Shown here one piece after another: positions 47,365 to 59,699 of a stretch of DNA of 64,000 nucleotides. The DNA lies in contig SGPL01000097.1 in NCBI GenBank assembly GCA_004802705.1, positions 1 through 64,000 on the forward strand. The letters run 5' to 3'. The stretch comes from Bondarzewia mesenterica. Lineage: Eukaryota; Basidiomycota; Agaricomycetes; Russulales; Bondarzewiaceae. Each line of letters starts with the position of its first letter. The first letter of the stretch is position 1. Both the position numbers and the translations under genes were made by a program. The notes below the pieces were generated by a model that was not told where the DNA came from, ran no database searches, and worked only from the letters and a program-made list of their open reading frames with translations.

Positions 47365-48707
47365 GTGTATGTGCGCCGCAAGGATCGCTCAGGGGTGATG
47401 CTGGTCAGGACGTCTAAAGACAATATGAAAGAGTAGCAGAGATCGAGATGTTGGGGGGCGAGTGTGGGCGCTGGTTCGCTGGTGTATATTAGATGCCTCT
47501 TATGCGATCAGTGGACTGCCGGCACATGCCAGGCGTTATCGCCAATACCACGTGCCACCCAGACGAATACAGGCGAAAACTCACCACCGAAAGCATCTCA
47601 TCGTTAGCAAGAAGACTCCACATCGCGACGTGTTCAACATGCCGTGTGAAATGCACGCCTCTAGGCTGTACAATCTGGAGGGCGATGTGTATGTCGAAGG
47701 CACGCTCTTGGGTACGAATTACGTTTCGTTTGAAGGGCGACATTGCTAACAGAGACGCGTCATTTTGAGCGACGGGACACGAATAGAACAGGTGGTGAAA
47801 GTTGGAACACGGAATACAGACGGATGAAATTTACGCGCTGATGCCAGGAACGATGGCTCAGTTGTACGCAAAATAGTTTGTTCGTATTCTTCGGGAAATT
47901 GATATGATCAAGTGAGTCAAAGACAAGTCAAATGATGATTGAGCCAGACTCACTTTTACTTTATATACTGTTTCCAGAACACGGTGCACTAATCACCGCG
48001 TCAGATTCTCGTTAGCTTTCCTTGCCTGCGACGAGAGACGAGGTAGCATCATGGGCCCATATATGCCTTACCGTGATGAAAATATTGGATCACAGTCACT
48101 GGCAAAATCGAGGGAGAAGATTCAGAGGATGTAATTTTGAGGCTGACCAAAGTTTCAAAACGCGTCCGTTTGTTACAGCAGGAAGGCTTCTTCATTCATG
48201 CATGGAAACTTCGATGGGAATTGCAGATGAAGGAATCCCAGTAACTCCGTAGCGACCTCCACAGAAGACCATCGAATCCCGTCCAAACTAGAGGCTTGAG
48301 GCTTGAAGCTTGAAGGCGTTGAAGTTCACCAACACCGGCCCGGGAAACTAGCCAGACTGTGTCCGTGTCCGTGTGTGTGGAAAATGGAAAGTAACGCCGG
48401 ACAATATTGCACAGGGCACAGACACTGCGTCCGCCAAACTTCACGCCGGAGTTTCCAAACCTCAAACATCCTGGCCAAACTTGTCCAGCACGCACATATT
48501 TTGCCATAGCTGGTCTGCAACATACGCTAGTGTTTGATGACTGGCGTGAAGTAGTGTTGTACATGATCCAATTGAACATTCTTGTGCTTCTGTTGGCTCA
48601 GCAGTATTGCAGCAACTTCATTAATCGTACATGAGAATTCGATATCATCCTCACCAGCGGTACATTTGCTTATGACTTGTCCTCAAATCGTTAGGGGCTT
48701 CAATGTT
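47365..48707. other. Intergenic, nothing assigned
   Basis: Frames of 60-130 codons overlap on both strands (for example 47,489-47,768 and 48,196-48,579) without domains, coherent splice chains or coding bias that could be judged by eye. Confidence 0.45.
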
Positions 48708-49166
48708 TCAACCATGGTAACTGTCCAACTCCCCGATCCTGGCCAGATACGCTGCCCCTGAATCCGCCCATACCTGATATCGCGCAACCTTGCCCTGTCC
48801 ATCGAAATCCAACGTATATGTGAAAGTTTCGTCCCAACTATTCCCGGTCTTCTTCCACGCGAACTTCGCCTGGCCCTTCACCGACACCTTCCTTACGTCC
48901 GGGTCAACGACGTACTCCGAGAACCGCATGTTCTCGTACGTAAGTAAGTCTGCTAGCATCGTGAAATACTGTCGGATTCCTGGTTTCCCAGTGAACGGGC
49001 GGCCGAGGAAAGGAGCAAGAATGGGGAGACCATGCTCGATGGCCATGGGGTCTTGAGAGTCTGAAAAGTAAGAGAGGATGGTGTCGAGATCTTTGCCCTG
49101 GGCAAAGCCTTCACAAAAGGATTGGGCTGCGCCGAGCAGCTCTACTCGCGAAGTGCTTGTTGTCAT
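48708..49166 (-). CDS. SnoaL-like (NTF2 fold) small protein
   Basis: Single-exon protein of 152 residues, probably cytosolic, with no signal peptide. The sequence resembles SnoaL/NTF2-like polypeptides: an N-terminal helix (VELLGAAQSFCEGFAQGKDL), a short FLGRPFTGKPGIRQYFTML block, then beta-strand-like SVKGQAKFAWKKTG and YTLDFDGQGKVARYQVWAD, ending near AYLARIGELDSYHG. The length and single-domain pattern match this large family, whose members are isomerases, cyclases or have no known activity. Catalytic residues cannot be assigned. No clustered pathway genes lie nearby. Fungal members are often uncharacterised and occur near secondary-metabolite genes, which is not the case here. Confidence 0.8.
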   Translation of the reverse strand: MTTSTSRVELLGAAQSFCEGFAQGKDLDTILSYFSDSQDPMAIEHGLPILAPFLGRPFTGKPGIRQYFTMLADLLTYENMRFSEYVVDPDVRKVSVKGQAKFAWKKTGNSWDETFTYTLDFDGQGKVARYQVWADSGAAYLARIGELDSYHG

Positions 49167-49552
49167 TTCGAGCGACAGTTGCCAAGGAGCAGAATCACCC
49201 GGAAAACCGGGATGTGCGAAGATACGAGTAATTGTCTGTCACTAAAGTGCTGAAATGACTATGCAGGACGAGACAAGTTGGTGACCACGTTCGATTCATG
49301 CTACTCTCAAGTATGAATTGAGGCTGCACGTGCCATGAGCAGGACAGTACTGACAGTACTGCGCAGATACTGCGCATCGACAAAGTGGACGTGACACCCC
49401 GGTGGTGCCGTACACGAGGCCATCTATTCTCCACTAAGTACATAATGGACAAAGCTTTTTCTTGATTCATACAAGATTCTCTTTTTTCATCCTTTTCCTT
49501 TTTTCCAACCTTCAGTACATAGCCAACCTCTTTCTTTCCTTCCCCCATCTCA
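49167..49552. other. Divergent promoter region, SnoaL-like gene/coiled-coil gene
   Basis: 386 bp between two divergent starts. It is CT-rich on the + strand before 49,553. No specific motif assigned. Confidence 0.45.
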
Positions 49553-50456
49553 ATGTCCACTAGCAGTTTGATTCGCTCGCCCAAGCCCTCGGAGAACACT
49601 GCACTCTACGCATCTGGAGGACGTACGGCCGAGTCGGTATTGTTCGGACGTCGCCTTTTGCTTGAGCTCACAGTCCTTTGCAAACAGGATTTTCGACGCC
49701 GTCCTCGCTTGCGCATCGCAACGGGCACAACAATACGAGCTGCAACTTAAAGAGCTCGAGGTATGCACTCAATGTTCTCTTTCTTCACTTCATCCGCTCG
49801 ATGCACGTCCATATGCCTCCCTATCCTTCTAGGAGAAACTCTCGGAAGACCTGAGTAACTGCCGTGCCATCGAGAGCCTGCTGCGCGACTCGGTCGGCAC
49901 ACTCAAGGTACGTCCCCATCACAATCCGCTTTTGAAAATTTGGCGAGAGCTCACAGGCACACACCAGTACAATTATCGCCGAGCCGATAAAGAAGCCCTT
50001 CGAACACACATCCCCCATATCAACAGCGAGCTACAACAATCCATGACCAAACTCACCGAATTGGAGATGCGCCTTCCCGAGATTCGCACCCAAGTCGATC
50101 GCATCCGCACTAACTACGACACTGGCCGGCAGAAGGTAAATACTCCGCTGTCTTCTCTTCTTGTCTCCAATGCATTGTAAATGAATTGAATTGACCATGG
50201 CCCATGGCTCCCTTCATCCCTGCAGGCTCAACAGCTCGTTTTAGACCTCGACTGGCTAAACACTGACTTCTACGAGCGATGGCGGACCATTATCTTTACC
50301 TCGCAAAGCCCCGTCTCCTGGCGGTGGAAGGCGATCATGCGCATCCTCTTCGCCATCTGCTTTGCCGTCGCCGCGTGGGTAGCGTGGATCGCCCTCCGGG
50401 GAGCATATAGAGCACATCGACAGCGCCTCGTATGGGGAGAGCGGCTCATGTCCTGA
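49553..50456 (+). CDS. Tail-anchored coiled-coil membrane protein, unknown function
   Basis: No family recognised. Five exons fit by phase: 49553-49636, 49674-49760, 49833-49907, 49968-50135 and 50226-50456, giving 214 residues. The first intron is only 37 nt. The N-terminus is polar (MSTSSLIRSPKPSENTALYA). A long helical coiled coil follows (FANRIFDAVLACASQRAQQY, NSELQQSMTKLTELEMRLPE, RTQVDRIRTNYDTGRQKAQQ), then a conserved-looking WLNTDFYERWRTIIF. One membrane helix near residues 185-205 (MRILFAICFAVAAWVAWIAL) is close to the C-terminus, with a short Arg-rich tail. This layout suggests a tail-anchored organelle or vesicle protein. Role not known. Confidence 0.8.
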
Positions 50457-51057
50457 GGACATTCGCATATCGTACATCCCATGTTCCTCTGGTATCACGT
50501 GTACCGGACATCATCCCTTCTTACACCTCCACGCCGCATACCCTTTCTTGTCGATTACTGCTGTATCCGAGTCATCCTCCGTTTCATCATCATCCTACTC
50601 AAATCCTACTCACGCCATTTTTGTCGCTCCCCCGATACCTCACATCCAGGATCCCATTGTAACATCATTCATACTTTTGTGTTTTCTTGCCGAATCGCCT
50701 ACTACCGTCCGAAACCTTGCCGCCAAGTTCCAACGCTAGAAACAGAGTACGTACGTATTCATGTCCTATTTCAACACAAGATATGTGTACTGTATCTTGC
50801 ACAGCGTCCAGCATCAGAGTACGATGTCATGTAGGTTCGATCCAAATCCCTCGACTCTTTGTAAATGCACGCTTCTCCGCGGTAGTATCTTTAAATAAAT
50901 GCAGTGTATGCGGTAGCATGCGTTACCTTATTATCCAGTCAAGCTCCTCCCGAATTGGGTGCTCGCGGGGGGCGGTAAGCCTATGCTACTAGCTTGAGCA
51001 GGGACTTGGAAATATTCGATACATCCTGTATGAACTGAATGGTACGAGACTACGATG
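50457..51057. other. Convergent intergenic region, coiled-coil gene/COQ3
   Basis: 3' flanks of two converging genes, pyrimidine-rich on the + strand. No gene. Confidence 0.5.
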
Positions 51058-52253
51058 TTACGCATCCTTAGGCTTCCTGACCCAAAATAGATAATTACAT
51101 TCTGTCGACCAGGGCGTCGCAACCCTCGGCGTTACGACCCACTCGCCCTTCCACGGAAGATACAAGATCCCTCTGACCTCCGCCTCAGTCCTCGTAGGGA
51201 GTCCGTGTTCGTAGGTGCGCGAGATCCAGGGCTGTCCGCCGGGGGTGCGAAGGTTGCGGAAGAAATCAACGAGCTCGGACGGGTTAATGAATTTTGAGAG
51301 TGTGTGTGTCCCGGGCTCGACGAGGCGGAGGAATTTCTCGGCGGCGAAGATGGTGAGGAGGTAGGAGAGGGGCGTGCGCGCGATTGTGGAGAAGAAGAGG
51401 TGGCCGCCGGGCTGGTACACACGCACGTGTGTCAGGTTGGGAAGTCTTAGAGAGGGGAGAGGAACAAACAACGCACTTTGACAAGCTCGGCGCAGGTTTC
51501 GAGGAAGGCAGCTGGGTTGTCGACGTGTTCTAGCACTTCCATTGAGCACACGACGTCAAACCGCTTGTGTTCTTGTACCAGAGTCTCTGCGGACGTGTGT
51601 CGGTACGTTAACGAGCCTTCTGATGACGATGGGGAAGATGAAGACAGTCGTGGATCGGCAGACGCGTGAATCGACGCTATGGCGATGTTCGACTCGGACG
51701 CGTCAATGGCCGTCGTCCGCGCGCCCAACCTCGCGAGTCCCTGTGCATCAAACGACGTACCACACCAACGGGTAACGAGTGAGAATTCACGGGAAAGAAA
51801 TACGGACAAAGACGAAAGAAAATTATCGGACATCGAAGGGCATGCACAGACCTCAGACAGGATCCCCCCGCCGCACCCGACGTCCAGCACGTCCATCCCT
51901 TTCAGGACATTGCCGCTCCTCTCCGCCTCCACCGCCCAAGCCTCTCCCCCATCATCCTCCCGCGCGCTCTCGAGTATCTTGTCCCGAATAAATTGCATGC
52001 GCTGCGGATTCATCTTGTGCAACAACCCAAACTCGCCGCGCTCATCCCACCATAGCGAAGACAGTCGCGAGAAATGTGCGATCTCTTCCGCGTTGACCGA
52101 TGACGTTGAGAGCGTATTTTTGGAGGTAGGAGACGTGTGCAGGTTGCGGACACGGTGAAGGGTTGTGCATGTACTGGAAGACAGAGTAGATTGTTTGGAG
52201 TGTATGTTGGTACGGACGGTTTTGAAGGCTCGGCCAGCACGAGAACGGATCAT
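51058..52253 (-). CDS. COQ3: Coq3, ubiquinone biosynthesis O-methyltransferase (mitochondrial)
   Basis: S-adenosylmethionine-dependent O-methyltransferase that acts twice in coenzyme Q synthesis on the matrix side of the inner membrane. The start at 52,253 opens a Ser/Thr/Arg-rich presequence. The catalytic domain has the typical Coq3/UbiG strings: FSRLSSLWWDERGEFGLLH, KMNPQRMQFIRDKI, the SAM motif MDVLDVGCGGGILSE, VCSMEVLEHVDNPAAFLE, and GGHLFFSTIARTPLSYLLTI. SKFINPSELVDFFRN and a C-terminal YLFWVRKPKDA complete it. Two introns (after GGGILSE and within the CAELVK to PGGHLFF step) are evident. A Ser-rich insert lies between motif I and VCSMEVLEH. Length of about 340 residues fits fungal Coq3. 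Confidence 0.92.
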
Positions 52254-53217
52254 TTTGAGTTAATTCGTATGGAATCCTAGCGCGGAGATACGACAGATGC
52301 TTATGCCGTCAGGCAGTGGATGCTAAACGGTGGATTCGAAACTTGGACGCCCAATGTTGCTTACCGCGTCCTGACCTCGAGATCCAGCCTAGAGCGTAAT
52401 ATTTAATGGAACGACACGGAATTCAACATGCACATGCAATGTTGTGGAAAGCGAGAACGATGTCGCGGTCAGGCCAGAGCTGGTCAAGGTGATCGTAAAG
52501 TTCTTAGCACGTGATGACGTCGCGTCGCGTCAATTCCCGTTTCTCCTCCACGTACGTCGTTTCAGTTATCCTCGCGAATCGCGAAGTGACTGAGATATTC
52601 CGAAAATATATATATCTGCAGATCATATATGCACGTCAAAACCTATGTGCCAGTGTGGATGAGGAGTCTACCAGCCTAAACTCAGGCTGTGTAGTGGCCG
52701 CTGGACTCAGAAGGCATGGAACGCGTGCTGCTGTTGTAGCGCAACGACAGGAACACTGATGTACTGCAAGCAAATCTCAAACAGAAATATGAACACGAAC
52801 AGACATGACATTGCACTACACGATGCATCTTGAAGGCCCCGGACTCGTGCGCAACACGTTTAATTACCTCGGCAAAGCGACGACCAGGTGCTTTCCCCTT
52901 GCCGTTCTGTGCCAATGTCTAGCACTGCCACACTCAAGCATACGATTTACCTAGGGATAGGGGACAAAAAGCACCTCGGCACAAACTAAGTGTGCCCGAG
53001 TCAATAACACAAGGACACAAAGCTGTCAAAGCTGACGGATGGCAAGAGCGAGGGGACTCTAGGTGACAATAGCAGTACTCGGGCGCTCGGCATTACGCGA
53101 AGACACAGTCGGACCTTCGGTGTCCACAACTCTCCACACCTACGCTGATAAAACGCGCTGGATCCATAGCCTCCCTCCTCACCTGTATCTTTACAACCTC
53201 GTACTCCCTCACTAGCA
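52254..53217. other. Divergent promoter region COQ3/zinc-finger gene
   Basis: 964 bp between divergent starts. No gene or sharp motif. A CT-rich tract immediately precedes the + strand start at 53,218. Confidence 0.5.
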
Positions 53218-55099
53218 ATGGACTACTCCCTCATCGACTTCTACGCTCCGTACAACACTCCATTGCCCTCCAGCACCATGAAGGACATAAGCTCCTACAA
53301 CAACACGCCAACGTCTGAGCTGGGCACCGTGCAGTGGCACGACGATCTGCGAGGAGACAACATAGCCACCTACGACTATGCAATGCCCTTCGGTGGTCCG
53401 CCCAATCTCAATGCCTTACAGCAGCCCTACATCTCAGATGCCACGCATCTCGACTGGGCCAAAAACAATGTCAGCACCCATTCTACTATCGTGGCTACAG
53501 TGACTGACCGTGCTCAACATTCAGCCCTACGTCACGGGAAATGGTATCCCCGATCTTACACACTGCTCGATCCCGGATCAAGTAAGTATCGTGCCTTCAT
53601 ACATAGATGCGAGCAACTCACTGTATCTCGCCTCAGGTCAACCGCGGGTTCACCTCACTGGGATCCTTTGTTAATGAGGCGCAGCCTTCTGTCCACAGCC
53701 CGACTGATGCCGACATCATACTCTCAGGCTTTCAGCAACCAAACGCGGTGAGCTCGCATCGACCATTCTCACAAACGACAATATCACTCACCTCCTCGAT
53801 ATCCAGAATCTCTCAGGTACCATTGACTTCTCTGCCTCGGTCCAATACCCTGTCTCGCGTACGAGCACCGGTCCCCATGAAGGGAACTATGTCAACTGCG
53901 GCGGCTATATCTCGGCGCCCACGATACACACCGCGGACTGGAGTGTGAACGGAAACTACTGGACTAGATATGGAACTACCCACCCCGCTCATGCAGACAC
54001 GTTTGGTGAGAACGCATCGTTCTCATCCAGACCCGCAGACATAGGTGCACAGAATCTTTGGAACGGGGCTACATCGAACCCGGACCAGAACCTTTACTTC
54101 AATGGGGCTACTGCTAATGGCGCACCTAATCCCGGTACCATGTATGCGCCAGCCCAGTTCGTCGATCCCTTTGTACCCCCGCTACCCGCTGTACCTCCAT
54201 CTACCGACGCTGCTCACTCGGGACTCGGAACTGAGAGTGACACTAGAGGGTTTGGCTTCAGCAGGGGTCTATCAAGAACAGCAGTCAATGGTAGGAAGGT
54301 CTTACAGTCGCTCACGAACGAGAAGAGAGACGCATCCTTCGCTTATAACGAGGCCAGCGAGACCAACCTCTGGACGCCCGCATCGGATAGCATCGGACCC
54401 ACGATGGAGATGCGGGAACAGCAGATGGCGATAATATCTCTGCCCGAACCTGATTGGGACGAAATCCACAATAGCTGTGGATCAAAGGCGACGGAGATTC
54501 AGGGGACAACAAGTCCGGAGGGTCCATCTCAAGCAGCCGCTGGCCGTAATCTTATGGCCGACGAGCAGTATGATGAGACCCTTCTACGACGCAATAACAC
54601 ATACAAGATCGGCGCGCCTGGAGAATACAACAATCAAGGCTGGTCCAACCTCGAAACGATGTCATCGGTCGGGGAAGGATCTAGCCTCCTGCCAGGGACA
54701 TGCCCATCAGACGCACGACACGGTGACGACGTCCATGGCGACGATGGCAAGACAAAGTCGAAGGCACAGAAGACGAAGAAGAGAGCACGGAAGGAGAACA
54801 AACAGCCAGGGACCGAACAACAGCCAAAGAAGAAGCAGAAACGGGAGAAGATCGTGTTTTGTCTGAAGTGCAAGGAAGGCTTCACTACCCTGCGCGACTT
54901 CGCGCGACACGAGAAACACGTAGAGAATGGGGAAAAGATCGTATGCGAATACTGCCATCGATCTTACAGTCGCGACACGCCGAGGCACTTGCAAACCAAG
55001 GTCTGTCAAGCAGCGCGGGCGGCGTTGGCACAGAGTGTTCAAGAGGAGAAGGAGAGAGCGATGCTGGAGCAGAGTTGGATAGATACGGAGGGATTTTAG
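53218..55099 (+). CDS. Zinc-finger transcription factor candidate (C-terminal C2H2/C2HC pair)
   Basis: Probable nuclear DNA-binding protein with an atypical finger pair. Three exons are inferred: about 53218-53582, 53640-53748 and 53809-55099. The long N-terminal part is Asn/Ser/Tyr-rich and disordered, a fungal activator type. A basic stretch (KTKKRARKENK with QPKKKQKREK) precedes the fingers and may be a nuclear signal. Finger 1 is CLKCKEGFTTLRDFARHEKH (His-x2-His, shorter than the usual 3-5). Finger 2 is CEYCHRSYSRDTPRHLQTKV followed by Cys (C2HC). A coiled-coil-like tail ends at DTEGF. No paralogue could be named. A single finger pair near the end differs from classic multi-finger factors, so the target is unknown. 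Confidence 0.75.
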
Positions 55100-56631
55100 A
55101 TTTATGGGAGAGATAGTCGGCGAGTGATGGCGCATCGATCTGGTATGTAGGTGTGAGCTCGATGGCGCAGATATGGACTTGCAAATTCAAAAAAAAAAAA
55201 AAGTTAGACGCACCGCTTTCAATCACCCTTCCTCCTATACTTACTTGGTTCCCGTATTTATGAATTTAATTCGCACTGCATACATACCGATGTCAATCCA
55301 AAATCCATTGTTGTACGTCGGATCGTCCTAGCGTTCGCGAGCGCTCAGCCTTGCCGTTCGAAGAAACTTTCGGTCCCTAGGCCTATCGATTTGATGATGA
55401 CCACGTACCAGTAGAGCGCATGTACCCCCGGGGAGGGGGGGGAGAAAGTCCGAACTTCGTATGGAATCCGGGAGCGGCCAGCTCCAAACAAAGTCCACTT
55501 CGTGGCCGCTGTGATTACTTGCTGGGAAGGATCTCGAAGGACGTGAGATGGCAGTGAAGAGCGTGCAGAGCAGATCACCTGCATTTGACCTGCATGCAAT
55601 GCACTGTGTTGCACATGGCGATAATTAAATAAGGTTAAAAAATGATTACAATCCCACCAGTTGGCGCTCCCCACACGCTCATCTCAGCGGGTCCTTCAAG
55701 TCTCAACAAAGTCTCAACCTCTCGCGATGCGAATACTACGTGTGCGAAAAGGCGATATTCAAATACATTAAAACGCAAGCATCCCTTGATCTCAAACATA
55801 CAGAATATTGCTCTTAAAGGCAATTCTCATCTTGCGCATTTTCTGGTCTTCCAGTCTCTTCCAGTGCCTTCATCTCAGACGAGTACGATTAGAACACGAT
55901 CTGTCATGGGCCTTAGGCTGGCGATCGCATCGACATCCTGTCAAAGGCGGATGCAATGAGATTCAAGAGTGCGGAGGTGAAGACAGGAGGGGGGAAGGAC
56001 GTTACTGACGAAGCATTGGAGGTGATGATAGATATATTCAAAACACATCCCGGGAACTGGTGGTGAGGTCCTTAGAAATAGTACGCTTTCCGAATCGATG
56101 CATACATGCAGTTCGTGGATTGGACAGATCTGTGTCCTTTGGTGAAAAAGTAAAGTCACAGAAAGACACATCGACATCCGCTTTGCATGCAATGCGGCGG
56201 TAGCTCTCCAAGAACTTCTTGAAGAAGTGGGGACGGGCAGTGGCCAGGCGGCGACGTCGAACGCACGAAAACTAGTACACACTGAGAGAAAGAAACGACG
56301 ATTTCCAGCAGTGAGTCCAAGACCGAGATTAGGAGATACTGCGTTTGACGATGGGGAGTAATAGGGGTAGGATCGCCGAGATGCAGCCGGCCACAAAGTG
56401 GTCGGTTATCGCTAGGGAGGATCACATGGCGTGGGAAAAGGGAATAAAATCTTGTGGGCGGAGACGTGAAGAGGTAATTGACGCTCGCTCGCGACGGAAA
56501 TATTGCACGAATAGGCGGGAACGCTGCGGCCGAAAAGAGTTGTTGTCAGTGTCTACTGAAGATATCAACGTCCTCCGTTCATTATGGGATATCAAAGCAC
56601 GCTCACCTGTTGCGAAGCATTGCTTCACCTT
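55100..56631. other. Intergenic, nothing assigned
   Basis: Includes an A-run at about 55,190-55,202 and short frames of no recognisable family. Possible small non-coding RNAs cannot be excluded. Confidence 0.45.
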
Positions 56632-57973
56632 TCATGTCACCATGAAGGTGAGCCCTTCCGAGCAACAGGCGGAAATGCGAGCATAGACTTCCGGACTTTC
56701 TCCCTGCAAATCCGTCCAAAATTTCGGATGGAGATAAATTGAAGACAGTCGAGAGACAGCTTTCCCGTCTCCATCGACGGCGTTCGGCGGCAATCGCCAA
56801 CGCGATTCTATAACATCCGCCAGATACTTGTTGACGTGTTGGAGCAGGCGGAGCGCGAGGTAACTCATCCGGAGCTTCTCAAGTCGAGTATTTTGACCCA
56901 AAATCAAGTTCCCTGAGTCAGAAAACCGAAGAATGAGTGGGGCAAAAAAGTGCTGCCGTGAATCCTGTCCGGGTGAGAGATAAAGACGTGAGATTGGGCA
57001 GATTCTTGAGGACACGCATTAATTCTTCGTCAGGTATGTCGGCGTATCTGAGAGTCACGCTAGTGATGGAAGAAGCGCAAGGAGAGAAAAAATCAACAAG
57101 CACTGTATGTAAGGGCGGGGCCTGCATTGATTGGCCTCCGTGTAGTTCAAGATGTTGCAACTCAGGCAATATCAGGGCGCGGAGAATGGAGTCGAGCATG
57201 AGTGAAGTCGGGACGTCCAGACTCAGCTCGCGCAGCCGGGGAATGGTGATACGGAAGGTGGGATAAATCCACTCAGAGCATGACCAGATGTGGACCACAA
57301 GAAGAATCAAATTCCTGCATTGGCCCGCATTGACTAAGAATTGCGCCATATCAAACACAAGTTGAGAGTAATAATCATGAGCTTTCACGATGAGATGTGT
57401 CAAATTGAGCCATGGCAGCGCGAGCTCGATGAACCTAGGTTGCCAATAAATGGCCATCGAGCGAAGACGTGGGGCAGCGGATCGTACGCATGCCAGCAGA
57501 GTGTGTATGCGAGAATATGGGCCAAAATCCGAAGTGAAGGATAAAGTCTCCAAGAATGGAAAGGAAACGACCGAGAGGGGGGAGAAGACATGTCCCATCA
57601 CACTTTCGATCGTGATGCTCTTCCAGCGAGGAGCATGGCAACAGAGAATGTCCATAAGACGAGAAGACGAACGTAGATCTCGCAATACTAGATGGCAAGA
57701 GATAGGCAAGACTCCCGACAATAGAAGCCAAGCATCCACCGTTTTGCAGAATGATTCGACAGACCTGTCACTCCACGACGTGCTGTCTGCTATGCTGAAA
57801 ACATTCCATAATCGAGGCGATGACAGAGCAATGGCTCGCCATTGCCTGCAAACACCTGTGAGTAGAATCGGAGCAGCGTCGACAGAAATCGGTTGTTGAG
57901 GATCATCGGGAAGGGCCCGGAAAAAGATCTCTGCGATAATCTCGGGAGGACAATGCGCTGGCAAGATCTGCAT
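56632..57973 (-). CDS. F-box-like protein with leucine-rich repeats, one apparent frameshift
   Basis: Likely substrate receptor of an SCF ubiquitin ligase, cytosolic or nuclear. The N-terminal F-box is seen as CPPEIIAEIFFRALPDD and CRQWRAIALSSPRLWNVFSI. Leu-rich repeat-like segments follow: FPFLETLSF, WLNLTHLIVKAHD, IPRLRELSLDVPTS, LPELQHLELHG and LKNLPNLTSLSLTRTGF. The frame then breaks at 56,944-56,949, a run of six A (T on the coding strand); one fewer base restores continuity into the next Leu-rich text (RLEKLRMSYLALRLLQH). Corrected length is about 446 residues. Basidiomycetes carry large F-box-like families, often fast-evolving, so the target is unpredictable. Confidence 0.75.
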
Positions 57974-58665
57974 GACGGTAGCTGATGTCTGATGAATAGC
58001 AGGAAGGGAGAGGGAATAGATGTGAATGAGCTTACATTGCGAGAGTCACAAACACTGCAGCGGCGTACTAATACGATGCGGACAGAGATCACTGGAGATC
58101 ACTGCACAGTGCAGACAAGTATCGATGCACGCAGGACGTACTGTAATACTGCATATCAAGCCCGGCAACTTCCGATAGCGCTCGTGTCACTCTTAAATGT
58201 AAACCATGTCAGACTCATGTAGATTCTCATCCTCACGTTCTGTAGTAGATAGAATATCCGCACGAGTATCTTACTATAGGGATACAAACGAGCACTGAGT
58301 AAAGTACGAGATACCCAATGAGTGAACAAGGGAGTGCAGAAAAGTACCGATACATCGCGGGGAGGACATATAGGAATGTGCGGTGATTGATACGTAAATA
58401 TGTCTTCAATAGTCCTTGACTAGTGGTCCGTGAATGAGGGGGGAAAGGTCAGAGCGTATCGGTAGTGATGTACCTAGAACGTCCTTTCGAGGAAGGGTGT
58501 AAATGTCCAAAATGTCCGAAAACCGAAGTCATTCTCCGCGCGCGAGGACAAGAAGAAAAACAAACGGAACGTGTGCTCAAGAATGAAAACCAAAATCTGA
58601 AATTATCTATGAAGTGAAACCAAAGATGCCTGTACGATGAACCCTGACATTTTTTGGCGCGCTGT
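57974..58665. other. Intergenic, F-box promoter to secreted-orphan 3' side
   Basis: Upstream of the F-box gene and downstream of the next gene. No recognisable gene. Confidence 0.5.
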
Positions 58666-59699
58666 TCACTTGACGAGGAACAGCTCCTATGACCAATCAA
58701 TGAGTGAAATTCGATTCACGATTGAAATGACAGGAGGAAAAGACGAACCACTTCGGATGCAGGAGAGGCCGCCTGCGCGTTAAAGGCGGAGAGGTCGCCG
58801 GTGAACAGCAAGATGTTGTCGCGAATGTCAAAGGCGATCGTCGTAGGGGGCTTGCTGCCATCAGGGTTCGTCCATTGCGCTACAGAGATGTCAGCGTCGT
58901 TTGTGTCTAAGAAGAATGGTGCAACGCATACCTGTCAGGTTGCCAGTCGACGAATCGAGAGACCAGATCGACGCCGTGGGGCCTTGCTGGACTGCGGCGA
59001 ACGCAACGGAACTGGACGAAGTGAACAGAAGCAGAAGATCAACACTGTGCTCCCTTGAGTTAAGAAAAATTACACACTTCGGTGAGCCAGGGCCAATGGG
59101 TTTTGAACCGCTTCCGCCGACGAAGAAGTTTGCGTTCTAGTTTGCGGGTGTTCGATAATTTAGAAGGGTTGACACATGAGTTCGACTCACAGTTGCTTGG
59201 AGAGCACCATTGACGAATTTAACAGTTAGGTCATTGTCAGGTGAACCAAAATTAACACCCGTACTACGTCAAGTTAGTTTGTTTTGGGAGACAAAAGCAG
59301 CATTATATGCAAATATACGAGACTCACGGGCTATCCTTCTTGATGGATCCAACCGTGCTCCCATTGCTGCGAACCTGGATGGTACCAGAGAACTTCACGC
59401 TAGAAGTAGAGTATTCAAAACAATCACGTTGAGGACTTTGGTGCGTCGACTTACGGGCTAGGAGATGGCGATGGCGATGGAACTCCGCGTCTCGCACCTG
59501 AAGAAAAAGTCAATTAACATCGTCAAACTATGATTTGATGAGCGCACATACCAGCAGGAGTGGGCGCTCTCCTAACGGGTGGCAGAGGAGGCATCCTCTT
59601 CCGAAGGCGCTCCGCATTGGTCAGTGCAACACCATGAGCGGGTAATGCACAGAGGAGGAGCGCGAAGAGGGAGAAGAGCAAAACGAAGAACCTCTGCAT
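58666..59699 (-). CDS. Small secreted protein, unknown family
   Basis: No family recognised. The start at 59,699 gives a strong signal peptide (MQRFFVLLFSLFALLLCALP), then a basic region containing LRKRMPPLPPVRRAP and a Ser-Pro repeat (PSPSPSPSP). The mature part has short beta-strand-like segments: VKFSGTIQVRSNGSTVG, then a GSPDNDLTVKFVNGA block, then SKPIGPGSP. The C-terminal half has AVQQGPTASIWSLDSSTGNL, QWTNPDGSKPPTTIAFD and RDNILLFTGDLSAFNAQAAS, ending ELFLVK before TGA at 58,666. About six introns are inferred. The repeated beta-strand pattern resembles secreted beta-sandwich proteins. Basic residues near the N-terminus could be processing sites. Function unknown. Confidence 0.75.
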
